DNA from: Croceimicrobium sp963977415
Lineage (GTDB): Bacteria > Bacteroidota > Bacteroidia > Flavobacteriales > Schleiferiaceae
Length of the DNA stretch: 64,000 nucleotides
Reading direction: 5' to 3'
Assembly: GCA_963977415.1 (NCBI GenBank)
Contig: CAXBOS010000008.1
Coordinates: 87,108-151,107 of the forward strand
A program made the position numbers and the translations under genes. The notes under the pieces are model-generated. The model searched no databases. It was not told the origin of the DNA and worked only from the letters and a program-made list of their open reading frames with translations. This document shows positions 8,813 to 17,560 of this stretch, piece after piece (the first letter of the stretch is position 1; the number at the start of each line of letters is the position of its first letter).

Positions 8813-9165
8813 TGATTCGTTGGTTGTCGCCTTATTTTTGGTTTAGCTTTTTAGTTTTTTCAGCGAACCAATTGTTGGAGCGGTTTTATAAAATCCCACT
8901 GTTGTATTCTTATTTAGATGATCTTCTTGCACCAGGTATCGTTTTGGGATTTACCCTTTTCTTTTTCCAAAAAGTTTTTCCGGCCGATGAAAGCTTTGTT
9001 TTAGAGAACAAGCTATTGCTGCTTTTTGTAGTGGTTTACAGTTTCTTATTTGAATTTGTATACCCGTGGACTGATGCACGTCATACCTCGGATTATTGGG
9101 ATATTCTAGCCTATGCAGCGGGAACTGTTGCTTTTCGTGTCTGGGGAAACCGCCCTTTAAGTTAG
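8812..9165 (+). CDS. small integral membrane protein
   Basis: 117 aa with about four hydrophobic helices (about 7-22, 36-53, 69-85, 98-110). Conserved-looking polar points are LDDLLAP (35-41), FEFVYPWTDARHTSDYWDILAYAAGT (split by a loop). Relatives in Bacteroidota are sometimes labelled magnesium-citrate secondary transporter, from memory; at this size that label is doubtful and I would call it uncharacterised. Coupled to the zinc-ribbon gene by a one-base overlap. Confidence 0.65.
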   Translation: MIRWLSPYFWFSFLVFSANQLLERFYKIPLLYSYLDDLLAPGIVLGFTLFFFQKVFPADESFVLENKLLLLFVVVYSFLFEFVYPWTDARHTSDYWDILAYAAGTVAFRVWGNRPLS

Positions 9166-9166
9166 T

Positions 9167-9793
9167 TTATTCGGCTTTTTTCTTGGCCTGATAAAAGTTG
9201 AAATAGTCATTCATTCTAGTATTGTAAGCTTCTATAATTTCCGCCTTTGAACGCTCTTTTAAATTGAAAAAAACAAAGCGCCGCTCAAAAAAGGGTAGAC
9301 TATTGTCTAAATTAAGCAGTCGCTGATCCATTACAATAAGTCCATCGATCCCTAAATCAGGGGTTTCGGCAAACTCGGCGGTATAGAATTTATTTAATTT
9401 TACAGGAACTAATTCTAAGTTAGCATTGAAAACTATTCCATCCAAATCGCCACTACGAATGGCTTCCGAGTCTTTAGCATAAAAGAAATATACTGGGCAA
9501 AAATCGAAAGTTTGAGTGAAAGAAAGGAGGGTTTCGCGGTTTTCTAAGCGTTGCTGTTGTGCCAATTTTTCCGCTTCATTAATCATACCTTTCTCTTTTA
9601 AAGTGGCAATGGTATTAGTGCGATCTTGTAAACGCACGAGAAGGGCAGAGTTTTTTAGTTCTTTTACAAATTCTTCTCGGCTAAGAGTTTGACGCTCGGC
9701 AGAGTTTTCTTGGGCCATTAGGCTAGATACCGATGCGCCTTGAAGAAAAATTAAGCAGATGAATATAAATCGGGCAAGGCTTAAATTCTTCAT
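9167..9793 (-). CDS. secreted protein of unknown function
   Basis: 208 aa with a signal peptide (MKNLSLARFIFICLIFLQGASVSSLMAQ split near residue 27). The mature part is helical and charged in its first half (about 30-80), then mixed alpha/beta around FCPVYFFYAKDSEAI and LGIDGLIVMDQRLL. I do not recognise a family. It converges on the membrane-protein gene with one base between the stops and is divergent from fhs. A periplasmic or secreted location is the only supported statement. Confidence 0.7.
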   Translation of the reverse strand: MKNLSLARFIFICLIFLQGASVSSLMAQENSAERQTLSREEFVKELKNSALLVRLQDRTNTIATLKEKGMINEAEKLAQQQRLENRETLLSFTQTFDFCPVYFFYAKDSEAIRSGDLDGIVFNANLELVPVKLNKFYTAEFAETPDLGIDGLIVMDQRLLNLDNSLPFFERRFVFFNLKERSKAEIIEAYNTRMNDYFNFYQAKKKAE

Positions 9794-9833
9794 ATTTTAA
9801 TAGTCTTTATTGGTGATGGGTAGTAACTTGCAG

Positions 9834-9841
9834 GGACAATT
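9834..9841 (+). promoter_or_regulatory. possible variant -7 box for fhs
   Basis: TAACTTGC, 40 nt before the fhs ATG; same variant form as before the 997-aa T9SS protein (27366-27373). Confidence 0.3.
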
Positions 9842-9881
9842 AGCCCTGTGCTAACAAATCTAATAATTCCAAACCAAAAAA

Positions 9882-11540
9882 ATGTCCGACTTAGATATTA
9901 CCCGTCAGTATAGACCACTTCCTATACGAGAAGTTGCTCGGAAGCTTGATATTTCTGAAGATCAGCTAGAGCTTTATGGGAACTTTAAAGCTAAAGTAGC
10001 TTTAAACACGGCCAAAAATAAAGAAGATGGCCACCTAATTTTGGTTTCAGCCATTTCGCCAACCCCAGCGGGAGAAGGTAAAACTACTGTTTCTATTGGC
10101 TTACACGATGGTCTCTCAAAATTAGGTCATAGATCAATTGCCGTTTTACGCGAGCCTTCTTTGGGGCCAGTTTTTGGCATTAAGGGCGGTGCTACTGGTG
10201 GTGGTCATTCGCAGGTGGTTCCAATGGAAGATATTAATCTCAATTTCACTGGCGATTTTGGAATGATTGAAAAAGCGCATAATTTATTATCGGCACTTTT
10301 AGATAATCATATTCATTTTCAATTAGAACCAGTGATTGATCCTCGCACCATTTTGTGGAAGCGAGTAGTGGATTTAAACGATCGCTCTTTACGTTTTGTA
10401 AATGTTGGTTTAGGTGGAAAAGCCCACGGTGTTCCGCGCGAAAGTGGTTTTGATATAACCGCAGCATCGGAAGTAATGGCTATTTTATGTATGTCTCTCG
10501 ACCTGATGGATTTAAAGCGTCGTTTAGGAAATATATTGCTTGCCTATACCTTTGATAAGAAACCAGTATATGCTCGCGATTTAAAAGCAGAGGGCGCGAT
10601 GGCTACTCTTTTAAAAGATGTGGTAAAACCCAATCTTGTGCAAACATTAGAAGGCAATCCAGTTTTATTACACGGCGGACCCTTTGCCAATATTGCCCAA
10701 GGAACCAATACCATTATTGCAACTCAAATGGGCTTGAAGTTAGCCGATTACACCGTAACAGAAGCAGGTTTTGGTTTTGATTTAGGGGGAGAGAAATTCC
10801 TTGATATTAAATGTAGAGCTGCGGGCTTCAAACCTGCCATAGTAGTTATTGTTGCTACCATAAGAGCCTTGAAATATCATGGTGCTAAGGCACTTGATAA
10901 TTTGCAAGAAGTGGATGTAGCTGCGGTAAAAGCTGGTATGGTAAACTTAGAAAAGCATTTGGAAAATGCTAAAAAGTTTGGTCTTAAAGCAGTGGTAGCG
11001 ATTAATGAATTTAGTGGTGATGCTGCTGAGGAAATTGCGGCTGTTGTAGAAGGATGTGCAAAACTTGGCGTTAAAGCAATCTCTAGCACAGCTTGGACTA
11101 ATGGAGGAAATGGCGCTAAAAATTTAGCGGCTGCGGTAGTCAGTGAAATTGAAAATGGCGCTGGTAGTTTTAAAGTTCTGTACGATTTGAACCTAAGTAT
11201 GCGTGCAAAAATTGAAACCATTGCCACTGAAATATACGGTGCAGCCAAAGTAGAGTACAGCAGCAAAGCGCTACGTGATTTAAAAAACATTGCCGATCTC
11301 GGCCTAGAATCCCTTCCCGTTTGTATGGCAAAAACCCAAAAGTCACTGAGCGATAATCCTAAGTTAATCGGGCGACCTAGTGGTTTTGTTTTCGCAATAC
11401 GAGGTATTGAAATAGCAGCGGGAGCAGGTTTTGTCGTGCCCTTAGCGGGAGATATTATGCGCATGCCAGGATTACCAAGAGTGCCAGCTGCTCATAAAAT
11501 TGACATTGACGCAGAAGGTAATATTTCTGGATTGTTTTAA
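9882..11540 (+). CDS. fhs: formate-tetrahydrofolate ligase
   Basis: ATP-dependent formation of 10-formyl-tetrahydrofolate from formate; cytoplasmic one-carbon metabolism. The P-loop TPAGEGKTT is at residues 61-69. It is followed by the strongly conserved EPSLGPVFGIKGGATGGG and, later, NLNFTGD. Full length at 552 aa. It is monocistronic: a hairpin terminator follows at 11568. In this window folD (methylene/methenyl-THF interconversion) and purH (a consumer of 10-formyl-THF) complete part of the same pathway. ATG at 9882. Confidence 0.97.
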   Translation: MSDLDITRQYRPLPIREVARKLDISEDQLELYGNFKAKVALNTAKNKEDGHLILVSAISPTPAGEGKTTVSIGLHDGLSKLGHRSIAVLREPSLGPVFGIKGGATGGGHSQVVPMEDINLNFTGDFGMIEKAHNLLSALLDNHIHFQLEPVIDPRTILWKRVVDLNDRSLRFVNVGLGGKAHGVPRESGFDITAASEVMAILCMSLDLMDLKRRLGNILLAYTFDKKPVYARDLKAEGAMATLLKDVVKPNLVQTLEGNPVLLHGGPFANIAQGTNTIIATQMGLKLADYTVTEAGFGFDLGGEKFLDIKCRAAGFKPAIVVIVATIRALKYHGAKALDNLQEVDVAAVKAGMVNLEKHLENAKKFGLKAVVAINEFSGDAAEEIAAVVEGCAKLGVKAISSTAWTNGGNGAKNLAAAVVSEIENGAGSFKVLYDLNLSMRAKIETIATEIYGAAKVEYSSKALRDLKNIADLGLESLPVCMAKTQKSLSDNPKLIGRPSGFVFAIRGIEIAAGAGFVVPLAGDIMRMPGLPRVPAAHKIDIDAEGNISGLF

Positions 11541-11567
11541 TAATTAAGGTCTAATTCAAGTTTAACG

Positions 11568-11604
11568 AAGAGCGCAGAAAAAACTGTGCTCTTATTTTAT
11601 TTTT
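11568..11604 (+). terminator. Rho-independent terminator after fhs
   Basis: Stem AAGAGCGCAG (11568-11577) / CTGTGCTCTT (11584-11593) with one G-T pair and an A6 loop, followed by ATTTTATTTTT. It ends 27 nt after the fhs stop. Confidence 0.85.
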
Positions 11605-11605
11605 G
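11598..11605 (+). promoter_or_regulatory. -7 box for the ArsC-like gene
   Basis: TATTTTTG in the T-rich tail of the fhs terminator, 50 nt before the ATG at 11656. It fits TAnnTTTG, but the T-tract makes a chance match more likely. Confidence 0.35.
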
Positions 11606-11655
11606 GTAAAAAAGAATCCAAAAGAATGGAGTAATAGCGAAAGAGATTGAGAAAT

Positions 11656-12012
11656 ATGAATGACAAAGTTTTTTACCTTTCTACTTGTTCCACTTGCAAG
11701 ACTATAATGAAGACTTGGGACTTGACCGGATTGGAATTGCAGGATCTTAAAAAAGAAAACATCAAGGAAAGTGAACTCGAATTTTTACGAGCCAGAGTTA
11801 ACAGCTATGAGGACTTGCTCAATAAAAGAGCGCGCTTACTTAAAGAACATGATTTAAATGATGGCTCGCAGCGCGAAGAGCAAATCAGACAATTAATCCT
11901 TTTTCATTATAGTTTTTTGAAACGGCCTATATTGGTCTTGAAAAATGAAATATTTGTTGGAAATTCCGCCCAAATTACTGAAGCTGCTAAGCTTGCACTT
12001 GAGAACCGTTAA
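11656..12012 (+). CDS. ArsC/Spx-family thioredoxin-fold protein
   Basis: 118 aa. The N-terminal VFYLSTCSTCKT has C11-x2-C14 in the place where ArsC and Spx proteins have their redox site, and FLKRPILV (about 88-95) is the family's second hallmark. It could be an arsenate-reductase-like oxidoreductase or a Spx-like regulator; the sequence does not decide. The frame also reads from a TTG at 11647, but the ATG at 11656 gives the usual N-terminus. It lies 18 nt before the DUF389 gene. Confidence 0.8.
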   Translation: MNDKVFYLSTCSTCKTIMKTWDLTGLELQDLKKENIKESELEFLRARVNSYEDLLNKRARLLKEHDLNDGSQREEQIRQLILFHYSFLKRPILVLKNEIFVGNSAQITEAAKLALENR

Positions 12013-12030
12013 ATTAGTTTAAAATTTTAA

Positions 12031-13500
12031 ATGGCAGAAAATACTCCTCAAAACAGTATCCCCGAAAATAAGGAAGAACATAGCTCATCTACCTATCTAG
12101 CCATAGCTTTTCGCTCGTTGCGGATGTTGGTTTACCGCACTTTGCGCATTCAAGATAATGCTGACCCTAATGACACTATCGAGTCGATTAAGGTGGATAT
12201 CGACTTTAAAGGTTATAATGTTTGGATTCTCATCTTTAGTATTCTTATCGCCTCCATTGGCTTAAATGTTAATTCTGGTGCCGTCGTAATTGGTGCGATG
12301 TTGATCTCTCCATTAATGGGTCCAATTCTCGGGGTAGGATTAAGTTTAGGTATTAATGATTGGTCCACCATGAAGCGTTCGCTGCAAAATTTTGCGGTAA
12401 TGTTTACGGTGAGTATTATTACGAGTACGGTTTACTTTTTACTCACTCCACTGGTAGATGCGCAGTCGGAATTACTGGCTCGTACTCGTCCAACTTTATT
12501 AGATGTAATTGTAGCTTTTATTGGTGGTTTAGCGGGGATTTTAGCTGCCAACCGTAAAATTAAAAATAATGTAGTGCCAGGGGTAGCCATTGCCACTGCA
12601 TTAATGCCACCACTATGTACCGCTGGTTATGGAATAGCCACCGGGCAGTGGGCTTTCTTTTTTGGTGCCTTTTACCTCTTCCTAATAAATAGTATTTTCA
12701 TCTCCTTAGCCACTTTTTTAACGGTGCGCTTTCTTGCTTTTCCGGTTAAAGATTTCGTAGATCCCGAGAGGGCTAAACGGGCAAGACGATATGTATTTGC
12801 TGTTTTACTTTTAATCATAGTGCCTAGCGGTTTCACCTTCTACCAAGTTGTTTCCGAATCGTATTTAACAAGAAGGGTAGATGAGTTTGTACAAGAGAAT
12901 GTTTTTTATGATGGGGCCGAGTTGGTTAAGAAAGATTTCATTAATAATGAAGATGAGACTCATTCCTTAAATCTAGTATTCTTTGGAGAAAATATTCCTT
13001 TGAAAGTAGTTGATTCATGGCGACAGAAGCTAACGAACTACCATCTAGAAAATATTGAGCTGAAGGTGGTTCAGCCGCAAAGTATGGAGGAAATGAATTC
13101 TACCGAAGTAAATAAATTGGTAGATGTATTTAGTAAGAGTCAGATTGAATTACAAACTAAAGAGCAAACCATTACGCAACTGCGTTTAGCTTTAAGTCAA
13201 GAAATGAATTTGCGCTTACCCATTGATCAATTAATGGCCGAGTTAAAAGTAAACCATCCTCGTTTGTATACTATTGGTATGGCGCGAATGATTGAGCTTA
13301 ACGAAGGGGGAAAGGACACTTTAATAACCACCAATTTATACTGGAGTTTGCAAGATACCCTGGGTCTTAAGCCAGAATCAGATCAGATTAGAGAATGGCT
13401 AAAAGTGCGATTAAATCTAGATACAGTGGTGCTACATAATTTAATACGCCTTCCCAAAGAAGAAGTAAATAAGCCCAAATCTTTAGGAAAGGTGAATTAA
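12031..13500 (+). CDS. DUF389 (TIGR00341-type) membrane protein
   Basis: 489 aa. The membrane core (about 65-275) has repeated small-residue helices and the motifs GAVVIGAMLISPLMGPILG and GINDWSTMKR typical of the DUF389 family. A soluble C-terminal part of about 215 residues follows, with a predicted coiled segment near SKSQIELQTKEQTITQLRLA split around 368-385. The biochemical role of the family is not established. The stop shares the TTAA at 13497-13500 with the convergent YopX-like gene, a 4-bp overlap. Confidence 0.85.
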   Translation: MAENTPQNSIPENKEEHSSSTYLAIAFRSLRMLVYRTLRIQDNADPNDTIESIKVDIDFKGYNVWILIFSILIASIGLNVNSGAVVIGAMLISPLMGPILGVGLSLGINDWSTMKRSLQNFAVMFTVSIITSTVYFLLTPLVDAQSELLARTRPTLLDVIVAFIGGLAGILAANRKIKNNVVPGVAIATALMPPLCTAGYGIATGQWAFFFGAFYLFLINSIFISLATFLTVRFLAFPVKDFVDPERAKRARRYVFAVLLLIIVPSGFTFYQVVSESYLTRRVDEFVQENVFYDGAELVKKDFINNEDETHSLNLVFFGENIPLKVVDSWRQKLTNYHLENIELKVVQPQSMEEMNSTEVNKLVDVFSKSQIELQTKEQTITQLRLALSQEMNLRLPIDQLMAELKVNHPRLYTIGMARMIELNEGGKDTLITTNLYWSLQDTLGLKPESDQIREWLKVRLNLDTVVLHNLIRLPKEEVNKPKSLGKVN

Positions 13501-13910
13501 TCTTTCACTTTTAGCTCTGCCTTTAGTTCAGGATTGAGAAAAAGATGTGAGTAAACTTTTAGTTCACGCGGATTGAACATAGGTATGTCATCAATGAAAA
13601 GTGGGATAAAGCTTCCTTCAACAATCGCTTTGATGCCAAATACCTGCTCTTTCGCTTCCCATAAAATTACACCCTGACTGTAGTCCCCGTCAGGGTCTAT
13701 TTTAAATTCTAGGATATCCCATTCGTATATATAGCGGTTATTGCGATCGCGAAAACCAATGTATTCATCCAGTTCATCGTATTCGATGGCAAAGCCTCGC
13801 CACCAAAAACCGTCGCGAGAATATAGAATCATGGTAGGACTAACCTTGCGCATATAGCCTACAATTTGCTCTCCTTTTCTTAGCCTAAAGCGTTTCTCGG
13901 GATTTGACAT
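13497..13910 (-). CDS. YopX-like protein
   Basis: 137 aa. The block EYIGFRDRNNRYIYEWDILEF (given in part; about 49-69) matches the pattern of the YopX family, in which the core reads GLKDKNGKEIYEGDIV. It is followed by QGVILWEAKEQVFGI, the usual next strand pair. YopX proteins are best known from phages and prophages of Firmicutes and Bacteroidota; no phage genes lie nearby, so this looks like a domesticated or chromosomal relative. Function unknown. It sits 21 nt upstream of nothing on its strand and follows uvrA on the minus strand by 21 nt, so it may be co-transcribed with uvrA. Confidence 0.6.
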   Translation of the reverse strand: MSNPEKRFRLRKGEQIVGYMRKVSPTMILYSRDGFWWRGFAIEYDELDEYIGFRDRNNRYIYEWDILEFKIDPDGDYSQGVILWEAKEQVFGIKAIVEGSFIPLFIDDIPMFNPRELKVYSHLFLNPELKAELKVKD

Positions 13911-13931
13911 TTTTTCACTTTTAGACCTAAC

Positions 13932-16736
13932 TTATTTTTGCGCTAAAAGTTTATCCTTTAAATAAGGGGCGGTTACAGATTCTTTACAATAGATCATGTC
14001 TTCGGGTGTCCCTTCAAAAATAAGAGCTCCCCCTTTTTCGCCTCCTTCCGGTCCTAAATCGATGATCCAATCGGCACATTTCATTACATCTGGATGATGC
14101 TCAATAACTACGATACTATGCCCATTTTTAAGCAGGGCATAAAGACTTTGTAGTAATTTCTGAATATCGTGAAAATGGAGTCCAGTGGTCGGTTCATCAA
14201 AGATGAAAAGAACCGGGTCTTTCGCGCTTCCTTTAGAGAGAAAAGTAGCCAATTTAATACGCTGTGCTTCCCCACCCGAAAGAGTAGATGAGCTTTGCCC
14301 GAGGCTAACATAGCCTAAACCAACATCCTGCAGGGGTTGAAGTTTTGCGGCAATTTTAGTTTGACCTTCGCGATTAAAGAAGCTTATGGCATCATCAACG
14401 GTAAGTTCTAAAATATCAAAGATGGATTTGTCGGCCAGTTTTACATCCAGTATTTCTTTGCGGAAGCGTTTACCATGGCATACATCACATTTTAAGTGCA
14501 CGTCGGCCATAAACTGCATTTCGATGGTGATCTCGCCCTCGCCTTGGCATTTTTCGCATCTACCGCCATCTATATTAAATGAGAAATAGCCGGCTTTGTA
14601 CTTTCTTGCTTTAGCTAAAGGCAAAGTGGTATAGAGCTGACGAATATCGTCGTAGGCCTTGATATAGGTTACGGGATTGCTGCGGCTACTTTTGCCAATG
14701 GGGTTTTGATCGATAAACTCAACATCGCTTATATCTTGCCAAGCACCTTCGAAGCTGCTGTGTTTACCTGTTTTCTCACCATAGCCACCCAAACGCTTTT
14801 TAAGGGCAGGGTATAAAATTTTCTTAATCAAGCTACTTTTCCCAGAACCACTCATGCCTGTTACCACGGTAAAGCAATGCAGTGGAAATTTCACATCGAT
14901 GTTTTTAAGGTTGTTTTCACGCGCTCCTTTCAGTTCGATAAATTTGCGAGGTACTTTTTTTACCGGAATTATTATTTGATCAATTCCCTGTAAATAATCG
15001 GCGGTATGGCTGTTTTTCACTTTAAGCAGATCCTCATAAACTCCTTCAAAAATTACTTCGCCACCATTGGTACCTGCTTCGGGGCCGATATCGATAATAT
15101 AGTCGGCGGCGAGCATCATTTCCTCATCGTGTTCTACCACCACTACGGTATTGCCTAGATCGCGCAGTTCTTTTACAACTTCGATTAATTTGGCGGTATC
15201 TTTAGGATGCAGGCCAATACTGGGTTCATCTAAAATATAAGTAGATCCTACCAAGGCACTGCCTAAGCTAGTGGCGAGGTTAATTCTTTGCGATTCACCC
15301 CCGGATAAGGTACTAGAAAGGCGATTTAAATTAAGATAGGGTAATCCCACTTTACAGAGATAGGAAAGGCGATTTTCGATTTCCAATAAAAGCCTTTTAG
15401 CAATGGCATGTTCTTGCTCGGAAAGTTGCAACTCTTGAAAATGAGTGAGCAGTTGATCAATAGGCCAAGAAACCAATTCTGAAATAGAATAGCCGCCAAT
15501 TTTTACATAACTCGCTTCTTTGCGCAAGCGTGCTCCTTTACAGGATGTACATTTAGTTTTACCACGGTAACGCGAAAGCATTACTCGGAACTGAATTTTA
15601 TAACTTTTTGTTTCAAGGTAACTAAAGAACTCATCTAGGCCACGAAAGTGGGCACTGCCTTCCCAAAGCATAGCTTTTTCGGCTTCATTCAATTCGAAGA
15701 TTGGACGATGAATAGGGAATTTCGCTTTTTCTGCACCGGCGATAAACTGGTCTTTCCACTCGCTCATTTTTTCACCGCGCCAGGGTACAATCGCATCTTG
15801 GTAAACCGAAAGAGAATTATCGGGAATCACCAAATCTTCGTCGATGCCCATAATATTGCCGAAGCCTTCGCATTTAGGACAAGCCCCAAAAGGATTATTA
15901 AAACTAAAGAGATGAATGCTGGGCTCTTCGAACTCCATGCCATCAATCTCAAATTTATTGGAAAATTGATGCGCTTCTTCCTCATCATTTAATTGAATAA
16001 AGCAGATTCCTCTACCCTCAAAAAAAGCCGTTTGCACAGAATCGGCCAAACGATTGAGGTTCTCCTCGGTACTCCAATCCGCCACCAAGCGATCGACTAC
16101 AATTTCTAACTTGTCGGTTTTTTTATGTGCTTTTAGGTCAAAATCACTGATGCGTAGAAGCTCTCCATTTTGAGCCATACGGGAAAAACCTTGTTGAGAA
16201 AGGATTTCCAACTGATCCTCCAATTTTCGATCGTGGAGAATAAGGGGGCATTTAATTAAAAACTTAGTATTGGCCGGGAGAGCTTTAACATAGTTAAGAA
16301 CATCTTCGAGTTGATGTTTTTTTACTTTCTGGCCACTAATAGGGGAGTAGGTGGTTCCTACCCGAGCGTAGAGTACTTTTAAGTAATCGTAAATTTCGGT
16401 TACCGTTCCTACAGTGGAACGGGGATTTCGAGAGATCACCTTTTGCTCGATCGCTACCGCAGGAGAGAGTCCTTTAATACTATCTACTTCTGGCTTATCG
16501 AGGCGACCTAAAAACTGACGCGCATAAGAACTAAGGCTTTCAACATAGCGACGCTGACCTTCGGCATACAATGTATCGAAGGCTAAAGATGATTTTCCAG
16601 AGCCAGAAAGTCCAGTTATTACCGTTAAGCTCTGATGTGGGATGCTAATATTAACATTTTTTAAATTGTGAACTTTAGCCCCTATAATCTCTATTTTTCC
16701 TTGCTGGCGCCCTATTGTAGCGGTATTTTTGGTCAT
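13932..16736 (-). CDS. uvrA: excinuclease ABC subunit A
   Basis: DNA-damage recognition ATPase of nucleotide excision repair. Two ABC modules: the first Walker A GLSGSGKS at 42-49 with YVESLSSYARQFLG following, first signature TLSGGESQRINLA (about 478); second Walker A GMSGSGKSS (about 630), second signature TLSGGEAQRIKLATFL (about 830). Zinc-finger cysteines are present (CPKCEGFG, CTSCKGARL, CEKCQGEGEI, CDVCHGKRF). Length 934 aa, as usual. ATG at 16736, with a good -7 box just upstream. A photolyase lies at the left end of the window, but the two are not linked. Confidence 0.98.
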   Translation of the reverse strand: MTKNTATIGRQQGKIEIIGAKVHNLKNVNISIPHQSLTVITGLSGSGKSSLAFDTLYAEGQRRYVESLSSYARQFLGRLDKPEVDSIKGLSPAVAIEQKVISRNPRSTVGTVTEIYDYLKVLYARVGTTYSPISGQKVKKHQLEDVLNYVKALPANTKFLIKCPLILHDRKLEDQLEILSQQGFSRMAQNGELLRISDFDLKAHKKTDKLEIVVDRLVADWSTEENLNRLADSVQTAFFEGRGICFIQLNDEEEAHQFSNKFEIDGMEFEEPSIHLFSFNNPFGACPKCEGFGNIMGIDEDLVIPDNSLSVYQDAIVPWRGEKMSEWKDQFIAGAEKAKFPIHRPIFELNEAEKAMLWEGSAHFRGLDEFFSYLETKSYKIQFRVMLSRYRGKTKCTSCKGARLRKEASYVKIGGYSISELVSWPIDQLLTHFQELQLSEQEHAIAKRLLLEIENRLSYLCKVGLPYLNLNRLSSTLSGGESQRINLATSLGSALVGSTYILDEPSIGLHPKDTAKLIEVVKELRDLGNTVVVVEHDEEMMLAADYIIDIGPEAGTNGGEVIFEGVYEDLLKVKNSHTADYLQGIDQIIIPVKKVPRKFIELKGARENNLKNIDVKFPLHCFTVVTGMSGSGKSSLIKKILYPALKKRLGGYGEKTGKHSSFEGAWQDISDVEFIDQNPIGKSSRSNPVTYIKAYDDIRQLYTTLPLAKARKYKAGYFSFNIDGGRCEKCQGEGEITIEMQFMADVHLKCDVCHGKRFRKEILDVKLADKSIFDILELTVDDAISFFNREGQTKIAAKLQPLQDVGLGYVSLGQSSSTLSGGEAQRIKLATFLSKGSAKDPVLFIFDEPTTGLHFHDIQKLLQSLYALLKNGHSIVVIEHHPDVMKCADWIIDLGPEGGEKGGALIFEGTPEDMIYCKESVTAPYLKDKLLAQK

Positions 16737-16760
16737 ATTTTTTCGGCTCTATCGAGTCTG

Positions 16761-16768
16761 CAAAATTA
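16761..16768 (-). promoter_or_regulatory. -7 box, uvrA promoter
   Basis: TAATTTTG followed by CAGA on the minus strand, 24 nt before the uvrA ATG; fits TAnnTTTG. No TTG at the usual distance. Confidence 0.5.
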
Positions 16769-16787
16769 TCATTCTCATATTGCTTTG

Positions 16788-16816
16788 TTGGATTGACAAC
16801 AAAAATTATATATTTG
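16788..16816 (+). promoter_or_regulatory. promoter of the sigma-factor gene
   Basis: TTG (16788-16790), an 18-nt spacer and TATATTTG (16809-16816). This is the best complete Bacteroidota-type promoter in the window. It would give a leader of about 100 nt before the ATG at 16925. Confidence 0.6.
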
Positions 16817-16824
16817 TTTTCAGC

Positions 16825-16843
16825 AAGGCGAATATCTCGCCTT
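16825..16843 (+). promoter_or_regulatory. hairpin in the sigma-factor leader
   Basis: Perfect 7-bp inverted repeat AAGGCGA (16825-16831) / TCGCCTT (16837-16843) with a 5-nt loop. It lies directly after the promoter, at the expected transcript 5' end. CTTTC follows, so a weak attenuator or an mRNA-stabilising 5' stem is possible. Confidence 0.45.
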
Positions 16844-16924
16844 CTTTCAACAAAAATATTGCCTATAGTTACATAGTTATTTTACTGATTTACGGACCTA
16901 TTACTAACCCAATCAGAATTGACT

Positions 16925-17509
16925 ATGGATTACAAAGCAATGACAGATGCCGAGCTGGTTAAGCTCTACATCAATGGAAAGGAGCAAGCATTATCTTTTC
17001 TTATCGCAAAACACGAGCAACGCATTTTTTCTTACATCTTAAGTAAGATTCAAAATCGCGATCTAGCTAATGACGTATTTCAGGATACTTTTGTGAAGAT
17101 TATCAAAACTCTACGAAAAGGGAATTACAACGAAGAAGGAAAGTTTTTACAATGGTCACTTCGAATTGCCCATAATTTAGTAATCGATCACTTCCGCAGA
17201 CAGAAACGTATCCCTACCATCGCGCCAAATGATGAGTATGATATTTTTAAGATACTAAAGGATGAAACTCCTACGGCCGAAAACGAAATGATTCAGGTGC
17301 AAATTGAAAAGGATCTTCATAAATTGATTCTTCTATTACCAGAAGAGCAGTTAGAGGTTTTAAAACTGCGCCACTTCTCGGGTTTGAGCTTTAAAGATAT
17401 TGCCGAACAAACTGGTGTATCAATTAACACAGCACTAGGAAGAATGCGTTATGCCCTTATCAATTTAAGAAAGTTGATGGTAGATAATAAAGTAACTTTA
17501 AGCATGTAA
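16925..17509 (+). CDS. RNA polymerase sigma-70 family factor (ECF-like)
   Basis: 194 aa. Sigma region 2 spans about 20-90 (DVFQDTFVKII and the following WSLRIAHNLVIDHFRR are the conserved -10-recognition helices). Region 4 is about 125-180, with LPEEQLEVLKLRHFSGLSF and the helix-turn-helix DIAEQTGVSINTALGRMRYAL. No anti-sigma gene is adjacent. This is the form found as a single conserved chromosomal copy in many flavobacteria. The frame also opens at a TTG (16919), but the ATG at 16925 is preferred. A 48-codon gene and a strong terminator follow, which suggests a two-gene unit. Confidence 0.93.
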   Translation: MDYKAMTDAELVKLYINGKEQALSFLIAKHEQRIFSYILSKIQNRDLANDVFQDTFVKIIKTLRKGNYNEEGKFLQWSLRIAHNLVIDHFRRQKRIPTIAPNDEYDIFKILKDETPTAENEMIQVQIEKDLHKLILLLPEEQLEVLKLRHFSGLSFKDIAEQTGVSINTALGRMRYALINLRKLMVDNKVTLSM

Positions 17510-17560
17510 CAATAAGTTACATTGTGGTCCGTTTACCTTTTGTCTAACTAATATAGGTAT

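Noticed and set aside
10877..11464. 195-codon minus-strand frame
   Set aside because: Lies wholly within fhs; a low-complexity shadow caused by codon bias, with no motif.
16729..16962. 77-codon frame in the uvrA/sigma intergenic region
   Set aside because: Starts in uvrA, spans the two promoter boxes and overlaps the sigma gene in another frame; AT-rich noise.
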